From Streptomyces cacaoi (GTDB lineage: Bacteria > Actinomycetota > Actinomycetes > Streptomycetales > Streptomycetaceae), in contig NZ_BJMM01000010.1 in the NCBI RefSeq assembly GCF_006539165.1, positions 124,001 to 188,000 of the forward strand: a stretch of DNA of 64,000 nt, read 5' to 3'. The position numbers and the translations under genes are program-made. The notes beneath the pieces were generated by a model, which did no database searches, had not been told where the DNA came from, and was given only the letters and a program-made list of their open reading frames with translations. Below are positions 32,924 through 40,520 of this stretch, piece after piece; the stretch's first letter is position 1; each line of letters starts with the position of its first letter.

Positions 32924-33462
32924 GCATCCCCACCACGGCACAGGCCCCGGCGGACGCCGCCCCCGCGCCCGAGCCGGTGCCCGAGGACGAGATCAAGGGG
33001 GTACACCGCAAGTTCGTCACCGGGGTCACGATCGTCACCGCCATGGACGGCGACCGGCCCCGCGGACTCGCGGTCAACGCCTTCTGCAGTCTGTCGATCA
33101 CCCCGCCCCTGGTGATGGTGTGCGTCCAGCGGACCTCGTCCACCTACGAACCGCTCTTCCGCGCCACCCACATGGGCATCAGCATCCTCGCCGCCGACCA
33201 GCTGCCGGTGGCCTCCGTCTTCGCCCGGAAGAGCGACGACAAGTTCGCCGGGCTGAGGTGGAGCCGGGCCGCGCACGGGTCGCCGCTCATCGACCACAGC
33301 GCCGCCACGCTGGAAGCCGGCATCGAGGAACGTATCCAGACCGCCACCCACACGGTGTTCATCGGCCGGGTCCTGGAGGCCACTTCCTCCGCACGGCCGC
33401 CCCTCATCTACAGCGCCGGCGGCTTCTTCGACGGAGGGCGGCTCGACCAGGCGGCCCCCTGA
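32920..33462 (+). CDS. Flavin reductase (HpaC/RutF type)
   Basis: The 180-residue protein has the flavin-reductase-like split-barrel fold: HRKFVTGVTIVTAMDGDRPRGLAVNAFCSLSITPPLVMVCV (seen as the motifs TGVTIVTA and NAFCSLSITPPL), then FARKSDDKFAGLRW and IYSAGGFF at the end. It should reduce FMN with NAD(P)H and pass it to the luciferase-like monooxygenase encoded divergently. The first 20 residues are a Pro/Ala linker. The ATG overlaps the SnoaL stop (ATGA), so the pair is coupled. The partner relation is inferred from context. Confidence 0.92.
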   Translation: MSIPTTAQAPADAAPAPEPVPEDEIKGVHRKFVTGVTIVTAMDGDRPRGLAVNAFCSLSITPPLVMVCVQRTSSTYEPLFRATHMGISILAADQLPVASVFARKSDDKFAGLRWSRAAHGSPLIDHSAATLEAGIEERIQTATHTVFIGRVLEATSSARPPLIYSAGGFFDGGRLDQAAP

Positions 33463-33766
33463 GCCGGCCCGGAGCGCCTGCTCCCCGCGGGCCCTGCCGG
33501 TGATCCGGCGCGCCCGCGACCCGCCGCCGTATCCCGCCGGCCGTCTGCTCGGCTCCCGGGCGTGCCCGCTCCTGCCGGGTTCCGCCCCCAAAAGGGTGGC
33601 GTGGTGGGTGGATGGAGGAATCGGGTGGGGGCGGGGCGAAGGGGAGGGGCCGGGTGGGAACGGGTGGGGTCCGGTCGGGGTGTGGTGTGTCCGTCGGTGT
33701 CTCCGGCGGGTGTGCGGGCTCCGTGCCGCGGGCCGGGGGAGTTCCACCGACGCAGGGAGACGGACC
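33463..33766 (+). other. 304-base gap with a G-rich, quadruplex-prone stretch
   Basis: No gene is supported here. From about 33594 to 33690 the plus strand carries at least a dozen runs of three or more G, for example GGGTGGGGGCGGGGCGAAGG near 33633, which satisfies the four-run quadruplex pattern many times over. It lies upstream of the hemerythrin start, so it could be in that gene's mRNA leader. Confidence 0.6.
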
Positions 33767-34357
33767 ATGAGCCATGTCGAGCAGGATCGTGCGCAGGCCC
33801 AGGAGCTGCCGGAGGGCGACGCGGTGCGGGTGCTGCTGTTGCAGCACGCCCGGATCCGGGAGCTGTTCGACGCGGTGCGCAACGGGCCGGCCGCCCGGAG
33901 GCAGGAGGTCTTCCAGGAGTTGCGGGCGCTGCTGGCGGTGCACGAGGCGGCGGAGGAGATGATCGTGCGTCCGGTCGCGGAGCGGGTCGCGGGGGAGCAG
34001 GAGGCCGCGGCGCGGAACGCGGAGGAGAAGCAAGCCGTCGAGGTCCTGGTGGAGTTGGACGAGCTGGAGGTCGGCAGCGCGCGGTTCGGCGAGCTGATCG
34101 CCGGCTTGCAGCGGTCGGTGGACGAGCACGCGGAGAAGGAGGAGCGGGAGGAGTTTCCCGCGCTGCTGCGCGAGTGCGGTGCTCAGGAGCGGGCCCGGCT
34201 GGGCCGGCGGCTGCTCGCGGTGGAGGAGGCGGCGCCGACGCATCCGCACCCCACGGCGGCCGGGTCGACGATGGCGCAGTGGGCGCTGGGGCCGTTCGCC
34301 TCCGTCGTCGACCGCGCGCGGGACGCGGTCTCGTCCACGGCGGGCGCGGGCGACTGA
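33767..34357 (+). CDS. Hemerythrin HHE domain protein
   Basis: The 196-residue helical protein carries a hemerythrin-like cation-binding domain: LLLQHARIRELFDAV (His in helix 1), LLAVHEAAEEMIVRPVAER (HxxxE), and DEHAEKEEREEFPALL (HxxxE in the last helix). These provide the His and Glu ligands of a di-iron site for O2 or NO binding or sensing. The C-terminal 40 residues are a linker plus a hydrophobic-to-amphipathic end. The ATG at 33767 has AGGGAGA six bases upstream. The neighbouring sigma factor suggests a stress-response context. Confidence 0.87.
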   Translation: MSHVEQDRAQAQELPEGDAVRVLLLQHARIRELFDAVRNGPAARRQEVFQELRALLAVHEAAEEMIVRPVAERVAGEQEAAARNAEEKQAVEVLVELDELEVGSARFGELIAGLQRSVDEHAEKEEREEFPALLRECGAQERARLGRRLLAVEEAAPTHPHPTAAGSTMAQWALGPFASVVDRARDAVSSTAGAGD

Positions 34358-34594
34358 GGCGGGCCGGGGCACGTCGGCGGCTCCGGCCCTGACCGTTTCC
34401 CCGTCGGGCAAACCCGGTGGAGAGCCATGTCACACCTCGGCCCCGTAACGGTTTGGACTCGGCACAGCAGGAAAGCCGGATCCTCAACGTGCTTAGGACG
34501 CAGGCACACCACGGGAGTGGACTTCGGTCCCCGCCACCGGTGTGCCGGGCCCCCTCCCGTGGTCCGCCCACGACAGCTCGACCGGGAGGAGCGC

Positions 34595-35416
34595 ATGACG
34601 ATGAGCGCTGTGGACGCGCGCCGCCGCCGCGAGGACACCCCCGACACCGCCGCCGACTTCGCCCGTCTGGCCACGCTGCCGGCCGGGCCGGAGCGCGAGG
34701 AGCTGTCCGAGAAGCTGGTGACCGCCTGGCTGCCGATGGCCCACCGGCTGGCGGGCAGGTTCCGCAACCGGGGCGAGAACCTGGAGGATCTCCAACAGGT
34801 GGCGGCCCTCGGCCTGGTCAAGGCCGTCGACCGCTACGACCCGGCGCACGGCGAACGCTTCGAGCCGTTCGCCATCCCGACCATCGTCGGGGAACTCAAG
34901 CGGCACTTCCGCGACCACACCTGGGACGTGCGGGTTCCGCGCCGGGTGCAGGAGCTGCGCAACAAGGTCCGGCTCGGCATCCGGGAGTTGTCGCTGACCA
35001 ACGGGGACCGCTCGCCGACCGTGGCCGAGCTGGCCGCGCACACCCGGCTCAGCGAGGAGGACGTCCTCGCCGGGATGGAGGCGCTGGACAGCTTCCGCGC
35101 CCTGTCGCTGGACGCGCAGATGGGCACGCGCGACGGCGAGGAGGGCCCCGCGCTGGCCGACCGGCTCGGGGAGAGGGAGCCCGGCTACGACACCGTCGTC
35201 GCCCGCGAGGCGGTCAAGCCGCATCTCGCCGGGCTGCCCGAACGCGAGCGCCGCATCCTGCACATGCGGTTCTTCCGGGACATGACGCAGTCGAGCATCG
35301 CCGAGCAGCTGGGCATCTCGCAGATGCACGTCTCCCGGCTGCTGAGCCGCACCTGCGACCGGGTGCGGCGCCGTGTCGAGGACTCCCCGGCCGACCGTGA
35401 GCTGGTGCACGCCTGA
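34595..35416 (+). CDS. SigB/SigF/SigG-type RNA polymerase sigma factor
   Basis: The 273-residue protein is a group 3 sigma factor. Region 2 has GRFRNRGENLEDLQQVAALGLVKAVDRYD (core binding, motifs ENLEDLQQVA and GLVKAVDRYDP), followed by FEPFAIPTIVGELKRHFRD. Region 3 has VRVPRRVQEL, and region 4 ends with RERRILHMRFFRDMTQSSIAEQLGISQMHVSRLL. These match the Streptomyces SigB/SigF family for osmotic, oxidative and developmental stress. The ATG at 34595 has a GGGAGGAG site. No anti-sigma or anti-anti-sigma gene is adjacent, so control is probably in trans. Confidence 0.93.
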   Translation: MTMSAVDARRRREDTPDTAADFARLATLPAGPEREELSEKLVTAWLPMAHRLAGRFRNRGENLEDLQQVAALGLVKAVDRYDPAHGERFEPFAIPTIVGELKRHFRDHTWDVRVPRRVQELRNKVRLGIRELSLTNGDRSPTVAELAAHTRLSEEDVLAGMEALDSFRALSLDAQMGTRDGEEGPALADRLGEREPGYDTVVAREAVKPHLAGLPERERRILHMRFFRDMTQSSIAEQLGISQMHVSRLLSRTCDRVRRRVEDSPADRELVHA

Positions 35417-35500
35417 GACACCCCGCTCTCTTCCCCTCCCCGTTCCACCCCCTTCTGCTCCGTTCCGCCCCGTTCCGTCCCCGTCGCGCAAGGAGACCCC

Positions 35501-35731
35501 ATGCTGCTGGCCCATCCCGCCGTGCTGACCGACCTCGTCCACCAGTACGAAGCCCTGGAGGCCCTGCACGCCGAGGACGGTGGTCCCGAGGCACGTCAGC
35601 GCCTCGACGACCTCGCCTACACCCTCTGCATCACCACGGGCACCCGGGACGTCGACGCCGCTCTCCTCGCCGCCCGGCACCGGCTGCCGGGCGCCAGGAC
35701 CGACGACGACTCGGTGCTGCCGCACGGCTGA
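35501..35731 (+). CDS. DUF5133 family small protein
   Basis: The 76-residue protein (MLLAHPAVLTDLVHQYEALE, then DLAYTLCITTGTRDVDAALLAARHRLPGA) matches the short DUF5133 proteins common in Streptomyces, whose role is unknown. It is helical, soluble and acidic. It has a good AAGGAG site and lies 84 bases after the sigma-factor gene on the same strand. The position suggests that it belongs to the same stress regulon. A strong hairpin follows. Confidence 0.8.
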   Translation: MLLAHPAVLTDLVHQYEALEALHAEDGGPEARQRLDDLAYTLCITTGTRDVDAALLAARHRLPGARTDDDSVLPHG

Positions 35732-35744
35732 GCGGCAGCACGAA

Positions 35745-35785
35745 GGCGGCTCCCCGCCCCCGGAACAGGGGGACGGGGAGCCGCC
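35745..35785. terminator. Terminator after the DUF5133 gene
   Basis: GGCGGCTCCCCG at 35745-35756 pairs perfectly with CGGGGAGCCGCC at 35774-35785, with an inner CCCCC/GGGGG stem. It lies between convergent genes. Confidence 0.85.
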
Positions 35786-35843
35786 GTGTGCTCCGCGGGT
35801 GCGCGCCGGCGGGGTCAGGGCCCCGCGCGGTGCGCCGGCCGGA

Positions 35844-36080
35844 TCAGAGCTTGGTGATCGTGAGCGTCCACGAACCGTCCTCGTGCGGGCCGACGCACGT
35901 GAACTCCTTGATCGGCCACGAGTGGCCGTCCTTCATGCACTCCTCGGAGCTGGGCTCCTTGTACTGGTCGCCGATCATGAAGCCCGGGGGGCGGGGGATG
36001 GCCTGGGCGGCCCCGGCAGTGAGGCCGGACAGGGCGAGGATGCCGGCACCGATGACTGCCGCGCGCGTGAACCTGCGAAT
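35844..36080 (-). CDS. Small secreted protein with an apparent ATT start codon
   Basis: The mature part IPRPPGFMIGDQYKEPSSEE and then CMKDGHSWPIKEFTCVGPHEDGSWTLTITKL has two cysteines that could form a disulfide. It is preceded by an excellent signal peptide (RRFTRAAVIGAGILALSGL then TAGAAQA). No ATG, GTG or TTG in frame lies near the signal peptide. The nearest Met is about 68 codons upstream in non-coding-looking sequence. An AAGGAG site is exactly seven bases before an ATT codon at 36080, giving a 78-residue precursor starting (M)RRFTRAA. Either ATT is used or an ATG has mutated. The function is unknown. Confidence 0.65.
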   Translation of the reverse strand: MRRFTRAAVIGAGILALSGLTAGAAQAIPRPPGFMIGDQYKEPSSEECMKDGHSWPIKEFTCVGPHEDGSWTLTITKL

Positions 36081-36435
36081 GGTCTTGCTCCTTCGTGCTG
36101 GTAGTGCCTGGCGCGGGCACGCCCGGGGGGCGGGCGGTTCCGCGCCCGTCGGGGCCTCGGCCGGCCCTCCGGGGCGCCGTGACCGGATGTGGCACAGGTC
36201 CGGACGAGGGCGGGAAAGGGGGGTCGGCACCGCTCCGGGGCCCGGGGGCCGGCCGGGGTTGCGGCCGGTGAGAACGCGGTGCACGCCGGGGAGTTCCCCG
36301 GCATGGTCAGCCCATCACAGAGGCAAGCCATGGCCCAAGGTTTCATGATCACTTGTTACACGCTCATGACACGCGCGTGCTTCCCTCTGCGGCGGTCCCG
36401 TGTCACCGCCCGGTCCGTCAGCGCCCGGTCCGCCG
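36081..36435 (-). other. 355-base gap upstream of the ATT-start gene and downstream of the LysR gene
   Basis: I see no gene here. A perfect dyad GCCGGGGA/TCCCCGGC at 36285-36302 has a 2-base centre and may be an operator or terminator for the LysR gene. The rest is GC-rich, apart from an AT-richer stretch near 36340-36370 that could hold the promoter of the small secreted protein. Confidence 0.45.
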
Positions 36436-37497
36436 TCAGCGCACGGCCCCGGCCGCGTCCGGGCGCCCGGCCTCCCCGTCGGGATCCGCCGCCCTGCCCG
36501 GATCCGCCACCCCGCGGGGCGCCGTCTCTCCGTCGATCCGGATCCCCCCGTCGGGGCCGCCCGGCTCCGTGTCCCGGCCCCGCCGGCCGGTCTCGCCGTC
36601 CGGCCAGTCGTGCTGCGAGCGCAGCAGGGCCGCGAAGGCGCGCTCGGCCGGGGACAGCAGACGGTCCCTGCGGCGGACGAGGCTGATGGGACGGGCGCGG
36701 GGGCGGGGGCTCACCGGGAGCACGGCGAGCGTGCCGGCCCGGACGTCGCCGTCCACCGCGTGCTCGGAGATCAGGGCGAGGCCCAGACCGGCGGCCACAC
36801 ACTGCTTGACGGCCTCCGGGCCCCACACATCGCCCCTCGGCCCGCCGTCCAGGCCCCACTCGGCCAGCACCCGCTCCTGCAACTCCCGGGTCTGGGAGCC
36901 GGGTTCGCGCATCACGAAGCGCTGTTCGGCCAGCGCCTCCGGCGGCACCGGGCCGGGGCGGGCGGCCAGCGGATGGCCGGGCCGGGCGATGACGACGAGC
37001 CGTTCGCTGAGCACCCGTTCCGCGCACAGCTGGGAGGCGTGCGGGACGCCGGCGACGACCGCGACGCCGATCTCCCCGCTCAGCAGCCGCTCCTGCACCG
37101 CCTCGTTGTTGCCGACGTAGATGTCGTACTCGATGCCCGGGTGGGCGGCGCGGAAGCGGGCCAGCAGCGCGGGCAGCAGATAGGTGCCGACCGTCGTCGA
37201 ACCGCCCACCAGCAGCCGCCCGGTGACCAGTCCGCTCACCTGCCGGACCGCGGCCACGGCCTCCTCGGCGAGCAGGAAGACCCGCTTGCCGTAGGCGGCC
37301 AGCACCTCGCCCTCGGCGGTGGGGGTGGCGCGCACCCCGGAGCGGTCGATCAGCGGTACGTGCAGGGACTGTTCGAGGCGGCGGACCTGGTTGGAGACGG
37401 ACGGCTGGCTCATGTACAGCTCCCGGGCCGCGGCGGAGAACCCGCCGTGCTCGACGACCTGCATGAAGATCCACAGTCGGTGGAGGTTGAGTTCCAC
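36436..37497 (-). CDS. LysR family regulator of the phosphonate genes
   Basis: The 353-residue regulator starts at a GTG (37497), giving the canonical ELNLHRLWIFMQVVEHGGFSAAA opening of a LysR helix-turn-helix followed by MSQPSVSNQVRRLEQ. An ATG at 37524 is possible. The effector domain has VTGRLLVGGSTTVGTYLLP and the usual two-lobe pattern to about residue 300. The last 50 residues are a Gly/Asp/Pro-rich tail, longer than normal. It is divergent from phosphonoacetate hydrolase, with a T-N11-A dyad between them, and so is the likely regulator of this catabolic set. Confidence 0.92.
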   Translation of the reverse strand: MELNLHRLWIFMQVVEHGGFSAAARELYMSQPSVSNQVRRLEQSLHVPLIDRSGVRATPTAEGEVLAAYGKRVFLLAEEAVAAVRQVSGLVTGRLLVGGSTTVGTYLLPALLARFRAAHPGIEYDIYVGNNEAVQERLLSGEIGVAVVAGVPHASQLCAERVLSERLVVIARPGHPLAARPGPVPPEALAEQRFVMREPGSQTRELQERVLAEWGLDGGPRGDVWGPEAVKQCVAAGLGLALISEHAVDGDVRAGTLAVLPVSPRPRARPISLVRRRDRLLSPAERAFAALLRSQHDWPDGETGRRGRDTEPGGPDGGIRIDGETAPRGVADPGRAADPDGEAGRPDAAGAVR

Positions 37498-37590
37498 GGC
37501 GCTCCCCACGACGACCGGTACCACCGGTGGGCGCGGCGAGCGTACCCCGGAAAGCCGCTGGCCGGGAGGGGGTCGGGCGGGGCACGCGTG

Positions 37591-37607
37591 GCTATGGGCT
37601 CTATAGC
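37591..37607. promoter_or_regulatory. LysR-type T-N11-A dyad between the LysR gene and phnA
   Basis: GCTAT-GGGCTCT-ATAGC is a 17-bp dyad with 5-bp arms and contains T37593-N11-A37605, the classical LysR box. It lies about 100 bases from each divergent start. Confidence 0.75.
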
Positions 37608-37706
37608 GGTTCCGGTGGTTCTGGCGGCCTCGCGGCCGGTGCTACCCATGACGGCAGTGCGGCCGAGAGGTCGCAGCGTCCGACCGACACAGGAGTGGAA
37701 CCGCCC

Positions 37707-38957
37707 ATGAGCGCAGCTGCCTTCGAGGGGCCCGAGCGGCTCGACATCAACGGCCGCACCTACGCCTGGCCGCGCCGGCCGGTCGTCGTGGTGTGCGTCG
37801 ACGGAAGCGAGGCCGCCTATCACGAACGGGCCATCGCCGACGGCCGGATGCCGTTCCTGGAGCGGATGCTGGAGCGCGGCGCCGATCTGCGGGCCGACTG
37901 CACCATGCCGTCGTTCACCAACCCCAACAACCTGTCCATCGCGACCGGCGCACCGCCCTCCGTGCACGGCATCTGCGGCAACTACTTCTACGACCCGGAC
38001 ACCGACACCGAGGTCATGATGAACGCGCCCGAACTGCTGCGCGCCGAGACGCTCTTCGAGCGGTTCTCGCAGGAGGGCGCCCTGGTCGCCGTCGTCACCG
38101 CGAAGGACAAGCTGCGCCGGTTGCTGGGGCGCGGCATGCGCGGCGGCATGTGCTTCTCGGCGGAGAAGGCAGAAGAGGCGACGGCGGAGGAGCACGGCAT
38201 CGGCAAGGTGCTGGAGCGCACCGGCATGGCCCAGCCCTCCGTCTACAGCGCCGAACTCAGCGAACTGGTGATGGCGGCCGGGGTGGCCGTACTGGAGTCC
38301 GACCGCCCGCAGTTGATGTACCTGTCGCTCACCGACTACATCCAGCACAAGCACGCACCCGGCTCCCCGGTCGCGAACGACTTCTACGCGATGCTGGACG
38401 GCTACTTCGAGCGGATCGACGCGCTGGGCGCCGTTCTCGTGGTCACCGCCGACCACGGCATGAACGCCAAGGCGGACGGCGAGGGCACCGCGCGGGTCGT
38501 CTTCCTCCAGGAGTTCCTCGACGGGCGGCTCGGCGGCGGCGCGGCCCGCGTGGTGCTGCCGATCACCGACCCGTACACCGTGCACCACGGCGCCCTCGGC
38601 AGTTACGCGACCGTCCATCTGCCGCCGGACGCGGGGCTCGCGGGGCTGGCCGACGAGATGCGCCGGCTGCCGGGCGTCTGCGAGGTCCTCACCCGCGAGG
38701 AGGCGTGCGCCCGCTTCGAGCTGCCCGGCGACCGGATCGGTGAACTCGTCGTCATCGCCGAGCGGAACACGGTGCTGGGCACCACACCCGAGCGGCACGA
38801 CATCTCCGGCTTCACCGAGCCGCTGCGCTCGCACGGCGGGCTGACCGAGCAGCGGGTGCCGTTCCTGGTCAACGCGCCGGTGGACGGGCTGCCCGAGGGG
38901 CACAGGCTGCGCAACTTCGACAGCTTCTGGGTCGGCACACAGCTCGCCGCCCGCTGA
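37707..38957 (+). CDS. phnA: Phosphonoacetate hydrolase
   Basis: PhnA cleaves the C-P bond of phosphonoacetate to acetate and phosphate using two metal ions. The 416-residue protein has the alkaline-phosphatase-superfamily ligands: Asp32 in CVDGSEAAY, the nucleophile Thr71 in MPSFTNPNN, SLTDYIQHKHAPGS, TADHGMNAK and HHGALGSYA. FTNPNNLSIATG and GICGNYFYDP are strongly characteristic of phosphonoacetate hydrolases. The ATG has AGGAGTGG upstream. It is first in an operon with the transporter and the FAD oxidase, divergent from the LysR gene. Confidence 0.94.
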   Translation: MSAAAFEGPERLDINGRTYAWPRRPVVVVCVDGSEAAYHERAIADGRMPFLERMLERGADLRADCTMPSFTNPNNLSIATGAPPSVHGICGNYFYDPDTDTEVMMNAPELLRAETLFERFSQEGALVAVVTAKDKLRRLLGRGMRGGMCFSAEKAEEATAEEHGIGKVLERTGMAQPSVYSAELSELVMAAGVAVLESDRPQLMYLSLTDYIQHKHAPGSPVANDFYAMLDGYFERIDALGAVLVVTADHGMNAKADGEGTARVVFLQEFLDGRLGGGAARVVLPITDPYTVHHGALGSYATVHLPPDAGLAGLADEMRRLPGVCEVLTREEACARFELPGDRIGELVVIAERNTVLGTTPERHDISGFTEPLRSHGGLTEQRVPFLVNAPVDGLPEGHRLRNFDSFWVGTQLAAR

Positions 38958-39071
38958 CCCGCCGGACCCCACCTCTCCCGCCGCCCGCGCCTTTCCCGAC
39001 TCCCGCCCCGACTCCACCCCGTCACCTGGCAGCCACCCCCTCATCCCCTTCCGCCGAGGACAGGACCCGCC

Positions 39072-40520
39072 ATGGCCGACCTCGCACCACCGGACAGAGA
39101 GCACGGGACAGCCGGTCACCCCGCAGCGGACCGGCCGCTGAGCACACGGGAGGCGGTACGCCGGACCCGGCCGTGGCGCCGGGCCACCCGGTGGCGACGC
39201 CAGATCTTCGCCATCACCTGGCTCGCCTACGCGGGCTTCTACTTCGCCCGGCAGGCGTTCTCCGTCGCCAAACTCGGCATCCTGGACGACCCGTTGGTCA
39301 ACGGCGCACTCACCGAACGGGTGCTGGGCGTGGTCGACGCGGTCTACCTCGTGGCGTACGCGGTGGGCCAGTTCACCTGGGGCATGTGGGCCGACAGGTT
39401 CGGGCCGCGGGTGGTCGTGGCGGGCGGCATGGTGGGGGCGGTGCTGGCCTCGGTGACGATGGGGCTGAGCGGCACGCTGCTGGCGTTCGGCGCCGCGATG
39501 GTGCTCCAGGGGCTGGCCCAGTCCGCGGGCTGGGCGCCCCTGTGCAAGAACATGAGCAACTTCTTCGCCGTCTCCGAGCGGGGGCGCGTGCTGGGGGTGT
39601 GGAGCACCAACTACGCGTTCGGCGGGCTGGTCGCGCCGCCGTTCCTGGGCTGGTGGGCCTACTCGGTCTTCGACTCCTGGCGCGCGGCGTTCTTCTCCGG
39701 CGCCGCCACGGTCGTGGTGGTGCTCGGCCTGTTCCTGGTCTTCCAGCGCAACCGGCCGCAGGATGTGGGCCTGCCACCGCCGGGCGGCTCGCCCGTGGCG
39801 GAGCCCGACGGTGAACCCGCAGGTGAGCCAGGGGGACAGCCGGGCGCACAGGAGGGGGCCGCCGCGCCCGAGCCGGCACGGCAAGGCGTCCTCACGCTCT
39901 ACCGCGAGACGGTGCGCGACCGGATGGTGCTCACCCTGGGTGCCGCCTACTTCCTGCTCAAGCCCGCCCGTTACGCGATCCTGCTGTGGGGGCCCGTCCT
40001 CGTCTCCCGGCGGCTGCCCGAGGTCGACAAGATCGGCGCGACGCTGATCCCCGTCGCCTTCGGTGTCGCCGGGGTCGTCGCCCCGATCCTCAGCGGCTGG
40101 GTCTCCGACACGCTCTTCCGCTCCCGCCGGGTGCCGCCCTGCGTGCTCGCGCTGGGCCTGCTGACGGTGGTGATGGCGCTGTTCATGCCGCTGACGGCGG
40201 CCGGCAGCCCCGGCGTGATGATCGCCGTGCTGACGGTCATCGGGCTGGCGGTGTACGCGGCCGACGCGCTGATCTCCTGTGTGGCCGCCGTCGACTTCGG
40301 CTCCGAGAGCGGCGCCGGCACGGCGGCCGGGCTGGTCAACGGCTGCGGCTCGGTCGGCGCCGTGCTCGGCGGACTGCTGCCCGGATTCCTGTCGGGCGAC
40401 GCGCTCTTCTACGGCTTCGCGGGTGCGGCACTGCTCGCGGGCCTGCTCCTGCTTCCGCACTGGAACCGGCGCCCACGCGCCGCCGGAGAGGGGAACACAC
40501 ATGACAGCCAAGCGAGTTGA
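39072..40520 (+). CDS. OPA-type MFS transporter, probably for phosphonates
   Basis: The 482-residue protein has twelve membrane helices and the organophosphate:phosphate antiporter (GlpT/UhpT-like) pattern: TWLAYAGFYFARQAFSVAK in helix 1 and GMWADRFGPRVV in the first cytoplasmic loop. The large central loop is an unusual Pro/Gly/Glu-rich linker (about residues 235-275). The N-terminal 40 residues are polar. Placed between phosphonoacetate hydrolase and the FAD amine oxidase, it probably imports the phosphonate substrate. Its stop lies 20 bases inside the next gene. The substrate is inferred. Confidence 0.87.
   Translation: MADLAPPDREHGTAGHPAADRPLSTREAVRRTRPWRRATRWRRQIFAITWLAYAGFYFARQAFSVAKLGILDDPLVNGALTERVLGVVDAVYLVAYAVGQFTWGMWADRFGPRVVVAGGMVGAVLASVTMGLSGTLLAFGAAMVLQGLAQSAGWAPLCKNMSNFFAVSERGRVLGVWSTNYAFGGLVAPPFLGWWAYSVFDSWRAAFFSGAATVVVVLGLFLVFQRNRPQDVGLPPPGGSPVAEPDGEPAGEPGGQPGAQEGAAAPEPARQGVLTLYRETVRDRMVLTLGAAYFLLKPARYAILLWGPVLVSRRLPEVDKIGATLIPVAFGVAGVVAPILSGWVSDTLFRSRRVPPCVLALGLLTVVMALFMPLTAAGSPGVMIAVLTVIGLAVYAADALISCVAAVDFGSESGAGTAAGLVNGCGSVGAVLGGLLPGFLSGDALFYGFAGAALLAGLLLLPHWNRRPRAAGEGNTHDSQAS

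Noticed and set aside
27667..33462. Calling the cluster a canonical Rut uracil pathway
   Set aside because: RutB and RutC are missing, the permease is NCS1 rather than NCS2, and the monooxygenase looks like a general luciferase-like enzyme.
33500..33766. An extended N-terminus of the hemerythrin protein
   Set aside because: The frame is open but G-rich and Gly/Trp-laden; the ATG at 33767 has a proper ribosome site and starts the domain protein cleanly.
35844..36284. Start of the small secreted protein at the distant Met at 36284
   Set aside because: It would put about 68 Pro/Arg-rich residues before an intact signal peptide, with no ribosome site; the ATT after AAGGAG fits better.
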